Notes: generated by a model not told the origin, from the sequence alone. A DNA stretch of 64,000 bases from an uncultured Lachnospiraceae bacterium (GCA_934294885.1 CAKRAK010000004.1:47357-111356), one strand, 5' to 3'; positions 16,290 through 26,818 are shown, numbered from the stretch's first letter. Numbers and translations are program-made.

Positions 16290-17483
16290 ATGCCAAATGA
16301 CACTAATTTATTATCAACCATTCCTGTAGGCCCATTAGGTATTGTTGCAATGCAAAACTGTACAGCACTTGGTCAGCGGGTAGACACTTATCTTTCAAAG
16401 TGGAGAGCTGCTAGAAATAATACCGAAAAGTCCACAATTGCTTTTAGCGGTTACGAAAAAGATTCTTACCTTGTAAAGTCATCTTGTCCACGTTTTGGTT
16501 CCGGAGAAGCAAAGGGAGAATTATTAGAGTCCATTCGAGGTAAAGATTTATATATCCTTTCCGATGTAACAAATTACAGCATTGAATACTCATTATACGG
16601 AAGAAAGGTTCCTATGTCACCTGACGATCATTATGCCGACATTAAACGTATTATTGCAGCCTGTGGCGGTAAAGCAAGAAAGATCACTGTGATTATGCCT
16701 TTCTTATACGAAAGCAGACAGCATAAGAGAAACGGAAGAGAATCTCTTGACTGTGCAGAGGCATTACAGGAGCTTGTACACCTTGGTGTAGATAACATCA
16801 TTACCTTTGATGCACATGATCCAAGAGTACAGAATGCAATCCCAAGACACGGATTTGAGAACATCAGACCTACCTACCAGTTTTTAAAAGCATTACTTCG
16901 TACTACACCCGATTTGGAATTGGACAAGGAACATCTTATGGTTATCAGCCCGGATGAGGGTGCAATGAATCGTGCAATTTATTTTGCGAATATTTTAGGT
17001 GTTGATGTTGGTATGTTCTATAAGAGACGTGATTACAGCCGTGTTGTAAATGGTCGTAATCCAATTGTTGCACATGAATTTTTAGGTGACTCCGTAGAAG
17101 GAAAGGATGTTATTATCATGGATGACATGATTGCTTCCGGAGAAAGCATGATTGATGTAGCAAAACAGTTAAAGAAGCGGAAAGCCAGCAGAGTATTCTG
17201 TGTCTGCACATTTGGTTTATTTACAAATGGCTTAGATGTATTTGATCAGGCAAAGGCTGACGGAATCATTGAAAAGGTTATTACAACAAACTTAACCTAC
17301 CAGACACCGGAATTATTAACAAGAGAATGGTATACTTCCGCTGATATGAGCAAATACATTGCATTGTTGATTGATCATTTAAATCATGATGCATCTATTT
17401 CAGATATTTTGGACCCATCTGACCGGATTAATGATCGAATCAGTGAATACCGTCAAAAACACACCATCCGGGAAAATTATTAA
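16290..17483 (+). CDS. prs: Ribose-phosphate pyrophosphokinase (PRPP synthetase), long form
   Basis: 397 residues from the ATG at 16290, which follows GGAGGAAAATATC; the frame opens earlier at 16266 without such a site. It makes PRPP from ribose-5-phosphate and ATP. Seen are IMPFLYESRQHKRNGRES, ITFDAHDPRVQNAIP and the PRPP loop VIIMDDMIASGESMIDVA. At nearly 400 residues it is longer than the usual 315, with N- and C-terminal extensions known in a clostridial subgroup. It is the last gene of the dnaD operon. Confidence 0.92.
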   Translation: MPNDTNLLSTIPVGPLGIVAMQNCTALGQRVDTYLSKWRAARNNTEKSTIAFSGYEKDSYLVKSSCPRFGSGEAKGELLESIRGKDLYILSDVTNYSIEYSLYGRKVPMSPDDHYADIKRIIAACGGKARKITVIMPFLYESRQHKRNGRESLDCAEALQELVHLGVDNIITFDAHDPRVQNAIPRHGFENIRPTYQFLKALLRTTPDLELDKEHLMVISPDEGAMNRAIYFANILGVDVGMFYKRRDYSRVVNGRNPIVAHEFLGDSVEGKDVIIMDDMIASGESMIDVAKQLKKRKASRVFCVCTFGLFTNGLDVFDQAKADGIIEKVITTNLTYQTPELLTREWYTSADMSKYIALLIDHLNHDASISDILDPSDRINDRISEYRQKHTIRENY

Positions 17484-17520
17484 TTTTAAATCTTAACTTT
17501 ACTTTAAAGGGATTACAAAA

Positions 17521-17560
17521 ACAGGGTTAGACGATTTGTCTAACCCTGTTTCTTCTTTTA
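17521..17560 (+). terminator. Terminator of dnaD-dnaI-prs
   Basis: ACAGGGTTAGAC and its perfect complement enclose a 5-nt loop at 17521-17549, followed by TTCTTCTTTT. Confidence 0.88.
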
Positions 17561-17592
17561 TGAAATTATCTTAACTGTCACGCCATTGGGAA

Positions 17593-19923
17593 TTATTCAT
17601 CTTCACTTATCGACGGAGGTGTTGGCGCCTCTGTGGAAGGAACCTCTGTCGGTGCCTCTGTTGGAGCCTCTGTCGGAATAATAATGATATCCGTACTTAC
17701 CTCAGTGGATATTTCCGAAATCTGATCAACCTCTGACGATACCTCTTCAGAGCTTTCCTCTGAGCTGGATCTTGTATCCTTCCAGTCTCTGGTAGAACGT
17801 ACATACTCGTAATCAGGGAATCCCAAATCCTTTAAGCCTTCATGAATCTGTGTCATATAATCGTGCCAGATCTTACCCGGATAAGTAGAACCCCATAAAC
17901 CTCTTGTAGACTGAGGGGTATCATATCCTACCCAGACACTGGTTGTATAGTACGGTGTATATGCACAGAACCAACCGTCATTATTATTATCTGTTGTTCC
18001 GGTCTTTCCTGCACAGGACATTCCCGGTATACCCAAACCGCTGGCTGTACCTCCCGTAAATACACCCTTTAACATAGAGGTCATCATTCGGCTGGCATTT
18101 AATTCATATACCTGCTTTGACTTAATCTTATCATCTACGATAACATTTCCTTTTGCATCTGTAATCTTAACAATACAGGTAGGCTTACGAAACTCTCCGT
18201 CATTCTCTATCGTAGCATATCCGGATGCCATCTCTACGGTTGTCGCTCCATAAGTAAGACCACCTAAGCAAGCTGCCATATTATGACGGTCATCAATGGT
18301 AAGATAATTGAAGTTCATATTCAAAAGGTAATCCGCACCAACCTCCGGTGTTAACTGGCCAAACAAACGATACGCAACTACATTCTTAGATGCCGCAACT
18401 GCTGCTGCCAAAGATGTCATTCCGGAATAAGACAGGCCTGAGTTCTGTGGCATATCACTATCCTCAAAGGCATTATCATCTACAACCGTATTCGGTGTAT
18501 AACCTCTTTCCAACTGCGGTGTATATACAATCAACGGCTTAATGGTACTACCCGGCTGACGGGCACTTTGATAAGCACGATTTAAGCTATAGCCTTGTAA
18601 TTCATTCTGGGTACGTCCACCAACCATGGCAACAACACGTCCGGTTGAATTATCGATACAGGTGGCTGCCCCCTGTAAATTATAGATTCCTGTTTCTTCA
18701 TTCTTTTCTTCGTCCACAGATAACACATCATCTACCGTAGACTGTAATGCCCTCTGCTTTTTCGGATCAAAAGAAGTATATATCTGGAAACCTCCGGTAT
18801 ATAAGGTTGCATAATATGTATCATATGCTTCCCGGTATTCCTTGTTATACTGCTGTTGCTCCTCTATGGTGTCAAACTTGTACTGAAACTTAAATCCGGA
18901 TTCTGCCATCAAAGCCTCTGTTGCACAGAAATTCGTATAGGTTTCAATATAATCATGACTTACCTTTTCCGGATCTGCCAAAACAATATTCTCATTCAAT
19001 GCCATATCCAGTTCCACGTCATTAATATAGCCTTGTCCATACATATCCTTAAGAATCTTATTTCTTCGGTCAATGGTATGGTCATAATTGGTCCGAGGAT
19101 CATAATAGGTAGGACTGTTTGGAATACTACATAAAAATGCTACCTCTGAAATACTGAGCTCATCCAGATCCTTATTAAAATATCCCTTTGCAGCAGCACC
19201 AATTCCGTAATAACCGTTAGAGAAGAAAATATTGTTCAGATAAAATTCCAGAATCTGTTGCTTTGTATATTTTTTCTCCAATTCCCATGCAATAAAGATT
19301 TCCTTAATCTTTCGCTCATAGCTTACTTCATTGGTGAGGAAAATTCCTCTGGCAAGCTGCTGGGTAATGGTACTTGCACCCTGGGTTATATTACCATCGT
19401 TTTTAAACAGAATATATGCCGCTCTGGCAATACCTTCATAGTCAACACCATTATGCTCATAAAATCTTCTATCCTCAACGGAAACCATGGCTTCTACAAA
19501 GTAGGCAGGAATTTCATCGTATGTCTTATAATAAACCTCTTTCTCACCGGTAACGTCCCGAAGCTTTGCTCCGTTAATATCGTATACAACCGATGTCTCA
19601 TCCTGACGGAACGTACTTTCAGAGGAATCAGCAACCAATTCCACTGCCTCTTCCTTATAAGCCATAATCTTTTTTCCCATCTTTTCGTAGAGATAATAGC
19701 CACCAATTACACCTACCAACAAAAAGATAACAAGCAGATAACTAATAATAATTCTTCTTACCTTGCGACGCTTTCTCCGTCGTTCCCGTTTTTCTTTTTT
19801 CTTCTTTTCCTTTAACAATTCCTCTTTCTGAGCCGGCTTGGGATTCTTCCCCATTTGTCCTGATTGCTTTCCTTGATTCTGGGATGTAGACTTTGTTGAA
19901 ACTGTTCTCATATTATCAGCCAT
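17593..19923 (-). CDS. pbp1A: Class A penicillin-binding protein (transglycosylase/transpeptidase)
   Basis: 776 residues from the ATG at 19923, preceded by GAGGG. A basic cytoplasmic tail is followed by one membrane anchor (IIISYLLVIFLLVGVIGGYY). The glycosyltransferase domain has SVEDRRFYEHNGVDYEGIAR, GASTITQQLARG and the KKYTKQQILEFYLN motif. The transpeptidase domain has the active serine in QPGSTIKPL, SKN in AASKNVVAY and KTG in CAGKTGTTDNN. The C-terminus is a Ser/Glu/Pro/Thr-rich tail (about the last 60 residues) with repeated TEAPT, probably spanning the wall. Confidence 0.95.
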   Translation of the reverse strand: MADNMRTVSTKSTSQNQGKQSGQMGKNPKPAQKEELLKEKKKKEKRERRRKRRKVRRIIISYLLVIFLLVGVIGGYYLYEKMGKKIMAYKEEAVELVADSSESTFRQDETSVVYDINGAKLRDVTGEKEVYYKTYDEIPAYFVEAMVSVEDRRFYEHNGVDYEGIARAAYILFKNDGNITQGASTITQQLARGIFLTNEVSYERKIKEIFIAWELEKKYTKQQILEFYLNNIFFSNGYYGIGAAAKGYFNKDLDELSISEVAFLCSIPNSPTYYDPRTNYDHTIDRRNKILKDMYGQGYINDVELDMALNENIVLADPEKVSHDYIETYTNFCATEALMAESGFKFQYKFDTIEEQQQYNKEYREAYDTYYATLYTGGFQIYTSFDPKKQRALQSTVDDVLSVDEEKNEETGIYNLQGAATCIDNSTGRVVAMVGGRTQNELQGYSLNRAYQSARQPGSTIKPLIVYTPQLERGYTPNTVVDDNAFEDSDMPQNSGLSYSGMTSLAAAVAASKNVVAYRLFGQLTPEVGADYLLNMNFNYLTIDDRHNMAACLGGLTYGATTVEMASGYATIENDGEFRKPTCIVKITDAKGNVIVDDKIKSKQVYELNASRMMTSMLKGVFTGGTASGLGIPGMSCAGKTGTTDNNNDGWFCAYTPYYTTSVWVGYDTPQSTRGLWGSTYPGKIWHDYMTQIHEGLKDLGFPDYEYVRSTRDWKDTRSSSEESSEEVSSEVDQISEISTEVSTDIIIIPTEAPTEAPTEVPSTEAPTPPSISEDE

Positions 19924-20002
19924 GCAAATTTCCCTCGTTTCTGTAATCAATACTCATATAGCGTATACCAAAAAATCTCTGATACACGCTACGAATTATC
20001 TT

Positions 20003-21826
20003 TTATATCGAAATATAGTTACTGGTAACACCTAACTTTGTAAACATATCCTGAATTCCCGGATTGCCTGTGAATATAATAATCTGCTTGTCAGTATATT
20101 CGTTCAGACATTTGAGCGTATCCTTCACTCTCTGATAGTCATAAGTAATAAATGTATCATCCATTACAATCGGCATATCCTCTTCAATTAACAATCCTGC
20201 AATGGAAAGACGTAATGCAAGATATACCTGCTCTATCGTTCCGGTGCTTAAATAATCCATACTGATATAGGCATTTCCTTTTTTGATCATAATCTGAAGC
20301 TGGTCATCAATCTTAACCTCGGTATATTTCCCTCCGGTAATCTTACGAATCAACTCAGATACCTGATGATTCAATATGCTGCCAAAGGAACCGTAAATCT
20401 CCTCTGAAAGATCCTGAATGGTATTCATAGCCAAATCAATGGCTGCTAATTCCACTTCATTTTTCTGAATCTTTTCTTTTACCAAAGTAAGCTCTTTAAT
20501 AATAGATTCCTGATTGGTTCTCTCCTGAATCAGCGCTTCTTCTTTTTCCTTTAACTCTTTTAGTTTGAGCTTAACGGATTCCTTATCCCCTGCTACATAG
20601 CCTGTTTTTGCCTCTTCAAAGCCCTGTTCGATTTCTAATTCTTCTAACAGCTTATGCAGCTTTGCACATCTGACTAATATCTGGATTACCGAAAGCACAA
20701 CCCATGCAGCACCGGCACCCATAATTGCCATCTTAACCTCCGGGATATTCACAGGAACTGCATAGGCAATACCTACAAACAGACCAATCAAAATCAGTCC
20801 GATAAATAAGATCACGAATGCATTATCCAAAATACTCTGATTCCCCATGTTACTTAACATGCGAATATCCTTTTCCCGTTTGGTAAGCTTTTTCTTCTTA
20901 CCATTCTCGTCATACAGATCGTCAGCTTCCGCTTTCTCAGCTTCTAAGTCTTCCTCATCTGCCAAGTCTGTTTTTACTGCATCTGCACTATCATCTGATT
21001 CATCCCTATCCTCTGAATTCTTTTTCTTGGATGCTTTGTTCTTTTTCTTATTCTTCTTTGACCGTTTTACTTCTTCAGAGTCGGTCTCATCTTCCGATAC
21101 ATCCTCTTCCTCTTGTTTCTTCAAAATCGGAGAGAACTGCAGCTTAGCCGATTCTTTTCCGGAATTCTCAACTTCCTCATACTCCTCCCGGACGGCAGCA
21201 ATCTCTGCATCCAAATCACGACCCAGACATAACTGATCCGACAACTCCTGCTCCTGCTTTTCCAATTCTTCGTTGGAAAACTCTGCCTTTTTATTCTTTA
21301 ATTCCAAAATCGCATCAACAGCATCCAGATCTCCACTCTTTGTAGATGCCATATTGACAATGTAATCATTTAACTTCTTAACAACCGTATCATCTGTTGC
21401 CACACCTATATGGCTCATGCACAATGTATTCAGATAGGTGCTTCTATCGGTTTGGAACAATGTACCGACCAGACTACCCTGCTTTTTTAACGGAAGCATT
21501 GTTCCGTCATCCAAATTTTTAACTGTAGTTGATTTGTTGTTTTTATCAAAATCCCGTTCTATCAGATAGGGAACATTGTCAACCGACACTTCCATAGAAC
21601 CCTTATAAGAATCTCCGCCAATCGGTTTCTTCTTCTCATAATGGTCATTTGGATGTCCCTGTTCATCCGTGTCTTCAATTCCATACAGCATATCAACAAT
21701 AAATTCCCTTGTAGTTGATTTACCTGCTTCATTGGCTCCATATAAAACATTGACACCAGGAGCTAATGTAATATCTTTTTCATGAAATTGTCCGTAATCC
21801 TGTAAATGTATTTTATTTACTCTCAT
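20003..21826 (-). CDS. SbcC/YhaN-like AAA ATPase with membrane segments
   Basis: 607 residues. The N-terminus has MRVNKIHLQDYGQFHEKDI and Walker A GANEAGKSTTRE. The C-terminus has the ABC signature-like YLSTGTIEQVYLALRLS and Walker B PIVMDDTFITYD. Between them is a highly charged region rich in Lys/Glu/Asp/Ser. Two hydrophobic segments follow (AFVILFIGLILIGLFVGIAY and MAIMGAGAAWVVLSVIQIL), then a coiled coil. This is the YhaN architecture, but far shorter than SbcC. It is translated immediately after the phosphoesterase gene, as SbcC follows SbcD. Confidence 0.82.
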   Translation of the reverse strand: MRVNKIHLQDYGQFHEKDITLAPGVNVLYGANEAGKSTTREFIVDMLYGIEDTDEQGHPNDHYEKKKPIGGDSYKGSMEVSVDNVPYLIERDFDKNNKSTTVKNLDDGTMLPLKKQGSLVGTLFQTDRSTYLNTLCMSHIGVATDDTVVKKLNDYIVNMASTKSGDLDAVDAILELKNKKAEFSNEELEKQEQELSDQLCLGRDLDAEIAAVREEYEEVENSGKESAKLQFSPILKKQEEEDVSEDETDSEEVKRSKKNKKKNKASKKKNSEDRDESDDSADAVKTDLADEEDLEAEKAEADDLYDENGKKKKLTKREKDIRMLSNMGNQSILDNAFVILFIGLILIGLFVGIAYAVPVNIPEVKMAIMGAGAAWVVLSVIQILVRCAKLHKLLEELEIEQGFEEAKTGYVAGDKESVKLKLKELKEKEEALIQERTNQESIIKELTLVKEKIQKNEVELAAIDLAMNTIQDLSEEIYGSFGSILNHQVSELIRKITGGKYTEVKIDDQLQIMIKKGNAYISMDYLSTGTIEQVYLALRLSIAGLLIEEDMPIVMDDTFITYDYQRVKDTLKCLNEYTDKQIIIFTGNPGIQDMFTKLGVTSNYISI

Positions 21827-21827
21827 A

Positions 21828-22886
21828 TTACTTTTCTCCTGTCTTTAATAAAACATCTAATCCATAGTGAATGGCTTTTTTACATACTTCATCACTGTAA
21901 TAATTATCAGACAACTGATCAATAAACCTTCCGATGAGATTATTCTGATTCTCCTCGTAAATTTTGTTCAGGTCATATTCATCCGATATTTCAGTAATCA
22001 CCTCATATACATTGTATTTTTCAACAACAGATGAAAAATCAAAAACATCATTATTGTGATTATGTCCCTTTACCAGAATCCGATATATATTCTTCTCTCC
22101 AAGGGTTCGTATCTGACGATCCACCAGATCGAGAATCATCGGAGGTACATGATCCGGCTTAATGTTAATCAGAAGATTAATATACGCACGCTGTGCAACC
22201 GGAACAAACTCTGTCCGAATCTCACCATCTGTAATCTCTCCGTAAATATATCCTCTTGCTCCCGTATCTGTATAATCAATGGGTTCTAAGGAACCTGCCA
22301 TAATCACAGCATTCTCCTTAATAATCTCCGGCTTACGATGACCGCCTAATGCAATGTAATCAAAGTTGGATTCCCGCAAATTCTTTTTATTAAAAGGACA
22401 ATGATTACTGTCACCACCATTTGCCAACAGTATATTAACCGCACCCTGTTTAGCCGGCTTGATACGATTCAAGATATCATCGGTATTCTCTTTATCACGA
22501 TAGGAAAATCCTGTTACACAAACATTCAAATCCTTCATATATACATTACTGATCTTCTCCGGGGACAAACAAATTGTTCTGGAAGAAAACTGATAGTTTG
22601 CCATGGGACTATCCGGTGCAATGTAGTCACTGCTTCCACCCATAATCACTGTTTTCGTCTTTGTTAATTTGGATAAAATATAATCCACATCCCGAATCAT
22701 ACCCTCTGATGGTGGAACATGAAACAGATTACCGGCAATCAATATTAAATCAACCTGTTTTTCCTCTGCAGCTTCCACTACTTTCACAAAGGTATCTTTT
22801 ATCTCCTGTTCTCTTTCCTCACTCCATGCCTTTCCTTTATCCGGCACGACACCAAGGTGAACATCTGCCATATGTATAAACTTCAT
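21828..22886 (-). CDS. SbcD/YhaO-like metallophosphoesterase, altered active site
   Basis: 352 residues from the ATG of MKFIHMADVHLGVVPDKG. The first metal motif (DVHLG, D8/H10) is intact. The second motif, normally GDLF, reads AGNLFH with Asn at about 53. The third, normally GNHD, reads GGSSD at about 83-87, and the GHxH motif reads LGGHRKPE. The fold is clearly that of the SbcD/YhaO exonuclease family, but several metal ligands are replaced, so nuclease activity is doubtful. It sits 1 bp ahead of the SbcC/YhaN-like ATPase gene. Confidence 0.82.
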   Translation of the reverse strand: MKFIHMADVHLGVVPDKGKAWSEEREQEIKDTFVKVVEAAEEKQVDLILIAGNLFHVPPSEGMIRDVDYILSKLTKTKTVIMGGSSDYIAPDSPMANYQFSSRTICLSPEKISNVYMKDLNVCVTGFSYRDKENTDDILNRIKPAKQGAVNILLANGGDSNHCPFNKKNLRESNFDYIALGGHRKPEIIKENAVIMAGSLEPIDYTDTGARGYIYGEITDGEIRTEFVPVAQRAYINLLINIKPDHVPPMILDLVDRQIRTLGEKNIYRILVKGHNHNNDVFDFSSVVEKYNVYEVITEISDEYDLNKIYEENQNNLIGRFIDQLSDNYYSDEVCKKAIHYGLDVLLKTGEK

Positions 22887-22960
22887 ATCCGTTATAACCT
22901 CTTTCTTAAACAATCCATTAACTCACAAACATACTACTCTATTATATTAGATTTTACACA

Positions 22961-23206
22961 TTAGTGCAAATACTTTTCTCTTGTAGCCAATCCCCCCCGG
23001 ATATGCCTTTCTGCCTTGTTAATATCCAATACCTTTCGAACCTCCTTAGCCAATGCAGGATTAATATAAATCAGGCGCTCTGCGACATCCTTATGTACCG
23101 TAGATTTTGAAACTCCAAACTTACTGGCTGTCTGTCTCACCGTTGCATTGGAATCCATAATATAAGTTCCAATCTCTATTGCTCGTTCTTCAATATAATC
23201 TTTCAA
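22961..23206 (-). CDS. spoIIID: Sporulation transcriptional regulator SpoIIID
   Basis: 81 residues from a TTG at 23206, nine bases after GAGG; this start matches known SpoIIID proteins, which begin near (M)xDYIxER. The helix-turn-helix is TVRQTASKFGVSKSTVHKDV, followed by the basic C-terminal region with HIRGGLATREKY. SpoIIID is the mother-cell regulator acting after sigma-E. The frame can be extended to a TTG at 23221. It indicates that the organism has an endospore programme. Confidence 0.95.
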   Translation of the reverse strand: MKDYIEERAIEIGTYIMDSNATVRQTASKFGVSKSTVHKDVAERLIYINPALAKEVRKVLDINKAERHIRGGLATREKYLH

Positions 23207-23314
23207 GGACAAAATCCTCAACCATTTGTTGTTACAGTGTATGAAACAGATTTTTATTTTATGTCCTAGGAGTTTACAACAAAACTGATATCCTCCGGGT
23301 ATATTTTACAGCAT

Positions 23315-23347
23315 AAAAAAAAGACATCCGGACAGAATGTCTTTTTT
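23315..23347 (-). terminator. Terminator of the phosphohexomutase gene
   Basis: On the minus strand AAAAGACAT pairs with ATGTCTTTT across a 9-nt loop and runs into eight Ts. Confidence 0.85.
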
Positions 23348-23446
23348 CATGTTGAATCTTATATGAGCATAGCTTTCATTCAGTGTTTAGAAATTTATAA
23401 ATTCCTTACCGAATCTCTTATTACCGTTTTATTTTCTGCCATAAGC

Positions 23447-25186
23447 TTAGCGGGTCATTTCATCAATCATTGCAAGAACTGCTTTTCCCATCTCATCAGA
23501 AAGAGCCTGAGCATCCTCTAAGGATGTACCCTTTACACCATAGTAGAACTTAACCTTTGGTTCTGTTCCGGAAGGTCTTACACATAACCACGCATCCTCT
23601 GATAAATCATAATATAATACATTGGAATTTGGCAAACCGGTTGGCTTAACCTCACCTGTCTTCATATCCCGGATGGTGTCTGCCTTATAATCTCTTGCAG
23701 AAAGAACATCATACTTACCAATCTTCTCCGGTGTATTCTCACGAAGTGTAGTCATAATAGACTGAATCTTCTGAAGACCTTCGATTCCCTTGAATCCAAC
23801 AGACTGGATTGCATCGATACAATATCCATACTTATCATACATATCAATCATTGCATCCCATAATGTCTTGCCCTGACTCTTATAATATGCAGCAGCTTCA
23901 CATAATGCCATAGTTGCAACAATTGCATCCTTGTCTCTTGCATGAGTACCGATCAGACAACCATAGCTTTCCTCGAATCCAAAGAGATAAGTTCCTTCTC
24001 CCTTTGTCTCAAAACCAAGAATCTGCTGTCCGATATATTTAAATCCGGTCAGACACTCAATCAAACGAATGTTATATGCCTTTGCAATCTCATCTGCAAG
24101 ATTTGTGGTTACGATTGTCTTGATTAACGCACCATCCTTTGGCAGTGAACCTTCTGTTGCAAGTTTTTGGCTAATCTCGTATTCAGCTAACAGACAGCCT
24201 GACATATTACCGGTCAGACATTTATATTCTCCTGATTTGCTATCCTTCACATACACACCCAGACGATCTGCATCCGGATCGGTAGCAAGAACTAAATCCG
24301 CATCCTTTTCTTTTCCAAGCTTTAATGCAAGCTCAAATGCTTCCTTTGCTTCCGGATTCGGATAGCTTACTGTAGGAAATTCACCATCCGGTAATTCCTG
24401 TTCCGGAACAACATATACATTCTCAAATCCAATCTCCTTCAACACTCTTCTTGCGGGAATATTACCGGTTCCGTGAAGAGGGGTGTAAACAACTGTGATA
24501 TCCTTACCATACTTATCAATACAATCCTGATGAATAACCAGTTTTTTCAATTCACTGATATATGCATCATCCACTTCCTGTCCAATGGTTACGAAAAGTC
24601 CCGCTGCAACAGCATCTTCTTTTGACATGGTCTTACAGGTAGATAAGTCAGATATTGCTTTTACTTCTGCCATGATACCTGTATCATGAGGTGGTGTAAT
24701 CTGGGCACCATCCTCCCAATAAACTTTATATCCGTTATATTCAGGTGGATTATGACTGGCAGTTACATTAATACCGGCAATACAGCCTAAATGACGTACT
24801 GCAAAGGATAATTCCGGTGTTGGACGAAGAGATTCAAAACGATATGCTTTGATTCCATTTGCAGCCAGACATAATGCTGCTTCTTCAGAAAACTCCGGTG
24901 ACATTCTACGAGAATCATAAGCAATGGCAACTCCCTTTTCTTCACCGCCCATCTTCTTAATATAATTGGCAAGTCCCTGTGTAGCACGACGTACCACATA
25001 AATATTCATCCGATTAATACCCGCTCCGATAATACCTCTAAGACCGGCTGTTCCAAATTCCAGATCTGCATAGAATCTTTCCTTAATCTCATTATCGTCC
25101 CCGGCAATCGCAGCCAATTCTTTTTTTGTGTCCTCATCAAAGTAAGGGTTTGTCATCCATTCATCATAAATCTTCTTGTAATCCAT
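23447..25186 (-). CDS. pgcA: Phosphoglucomutase/phosphomannomutase
   Basis: 579 residues, the size of the PgcA/PGM2-type alpha-D-phosphohexomutases. The phosphoserine loop is NVTASHNPPEYNGYKVYW, the metal loop is ATDPDADRLGVYV, the sugar loop is FGFEESYGCL, and the phosphate-binding loop near the C-terminus is CVRPSGTEPKVKFYYG. It interconverts glucose-1- and glucose-6-phosphate for glycogen or cell-wall sugar supply. It appears monocistronic with its own terminator. Confidence 0.95.
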   Translation of the reverse strand: MDYKKIYDEWMTNPYFDEDTKKELAAIAGDDNEIKERFYADLEFGTAGLRGIIGAGINRMNIYVVRRATQGLANYIKKMGGEEKGVAIAYDSRRMSPEFSEEAALCLAANGIKAYRFESLRPTPELSFAVRHLGCIAGINVTASHNPPEYNGYKVYWEDGAQITPPHDTGIMAEVKAISDLSTCKTMSKEDAVAAGLFVTIGQEVDDAYISELKKLVIHQDCIDKYGKDITVVYTPLHGTGNIPARRVLKEIGFENVYVVPEQELPDGEFPTVSYPNPEAKEAFELALKLGKEKDADLVLATDPDADRLGVYVKDSKSGEYKCLTGNMSGCLLAEYEISQKLATEGSLPKDGALIKTIVTTNLADEIAKAYNIRLIECLTGFKYIGQQILGFETKGEGTYLFGFEESYGCLIGTHARDKDAIVATMALCEAAAYYKSQGKTLWDAMIDMYDKYGYCIDAIQSVGFKGIEGLQKIQSIMTTLRENTPEKIGKYDVLSARDYKADTIRDMKTGEVKPTGLPNSNVLYYDLSEDAWLCVRPSGTEPKVKFYYGVKGTSLEDAQALSDEMGKAVLAMIDEMTR

Positions 25187-25347
25187 CTGTGTCTCCCTTC
25201 GTACTTACATTACATTTAGATGTAGGTGAAATCTTCTTATGCCCTATGCAAAATTGAATATCATATAACCCGGGCACATTCGCACATCATTCACACACAT
25301 TGTATCAGGCTTTGAATCCGCCATATTCCCACATGGAATAAAATATA

Positions 25348-26733
25348 TTACTCTATCAGACTGGAAACAGAAATCAAATCATCATATTCCAGCGTCTTAT
25401 CCTTGCCATCATCTGTAAAAGTCACGGTGTAACTTTTTGATAAATAGCCGGACATACTTAATGTAATTATATGACTTCCCGTTACTTTTGTAAAGGAAAT
25501 TGGTGCAATTCCAATATATTTTCCGTCCAAATATACATGAGCATCTAATGGTTTCATTATGGTTACTTTATTGGATGTTTCACTGTCCCGTTCCGTTGTG
25601 GTTCCTCCGGTGGTTCTGCCGCTTCCATTCTCTGTTGTCGTAGAACCTCTTTGGGTTGTTGGTATTTCCGTTGCACTCCAGCCGGTGGAATTCTCTGTTG
25701 TCCGAGACTGTGTGTTATCCTCGTTCAACGGTGTCAGGGTATACTTCTTGATCTTATATGCATAACTTACATTAAATGCCGCACTATATGTCTGATAACC
25801 TTCCTTTTGAATATAAATGCGATGTTTTCCGTATGTAATCTCTACTGCTCCCTCTGTATTAACCCGTTGTCCGTCAATATACACAGCAGCATCCGACGGC
25901 GTGACATCAAATAAAATTGATCCGGTTTCCTTTGCTTCAATGGCAATATCCTGCAAGGATACAGTTATTTCCTGATTTTTCAAAACCGTTACTTCCTTCG
26001 TACCGCTATCATTTCCTTTGGATATCCGAAGGGTATAATCCCCCTCTCGAACCGTTAACAGCATGTCCTCGGTTACCGTCTCGATAACATCATATCCAAG
26101 CTCTACCGTACCACCCATGTAAGATTCGTAATCCTCAAGCTTTACATATCCATGTCCAAGCTCCACATAAATAGAACAGATCACATTGTCATACATCCAA
26201 AGCATCAGCTGATCTTCTGAACAGATTTCATCTAAACCGATTTCTTTGTTATCCGAAAAAGCACAGACATTCTTTCCAAGACTGTATTCCTGTCCCTGAA
26301 AATAAATTTTTTGCTCCTCATAATCAATGACCGCACCGGAAACATCCTGCAATAAAGATACACCCTCGTTGTCACTAATTTTCATAGACAATAATTTATC
26401 TTTATTTGCATCATAGACAATATCCACAACACTGCCCGGATCAACATTGGAAATAGACAGAAGATCATCATATTTATCCCGGACATCGGTACCTCCTGTA
26501 AATGACAACTGATATTCCGTTGCATAATTTACAGCCTTCAAGGAAATTTTTTCATTCACCTCATCTATGTTTGTCACAATACAAAATGCTTCCGTTTTCT
26601 TTGCCGGAGTAACAGAATCATCATAAGACGGTATGGTGATTTCCTTTTTTCCGCATCCCGTCAGTCCCGACATAATTCCAATGAACAGCAGACAACTGAC
26701 AATACATATATTTTTCCAATTCTTCCGATTCAT
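25348..26733 (-). CDS. Lipoprotein with two PEGA domains
   Basis: 461 residues from the ATG at 26733, preceded by AGAGGAACG. A type II signal peptide is evident (CLLFIGIMSGLTGC, lipobox LTGC). After a long N-terminal region come a PEGA domain (DVTPSDAAVYIDGQRVNTEG), a Thr/Ser/Gly-rich linker with repeated TTE, and a second PEGA domain (MKPLDAHVYLDGKYIGIAPI). PEGA domains are beta-sandwich modules of surface proteins. The frame remains open upstream to 26979, but that extension runs through repeat remnant C and should not be annotated as protein. Confidence 0.82.
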   Translation of the reverse strand: MNRKNWKNICIVSCLLFIGIMSGLTGCGKKEITIPSYDDSVTPAKKTEAFCIVTNIDEVNEKISLKAVNYATEYQLSFTGGTDVRDKYDDLLSISNVDPGSVVDIVYDANKDKLLSMKISDNEGVSLLQDVSGAVIDYEEQKIYFQGQEYSLGKNVCAFSDNKEIGLDEICSEDQLMLWMYDNVICSIYVELGHGYVKLEDYESYMGGTVELGYDVIETVTEDMLLTVREGDYTLRISKGNDSGTKEVTVLKNQEITVSLQDIAIEAKETGSILFDVTPSDAAVYIDGQRVNTEGAVEITYGKHRIYIQKEGYQTYSAAFNVSYAYKIKKYTLTPLNEDNTQSRTTENSTGWSATEIPTTQRGSTTTENGSGRTTGGTTTERDSETSNKVTIMKPLDAHVYLDGKYIGIAPISFTKVTGSHIITLSMSGYLSKSYTVTFTDDGKDKTLEYDDLISVSSLIE

Positions 26734-26818
26734 ATCGTTCCTCTTTTCATATGTTCTTTTAAGTGATGACAAGCCCCCGTTACAGGAATCCTTGCTTCCC
26801 ACCCATTCCGTGTGTCTC

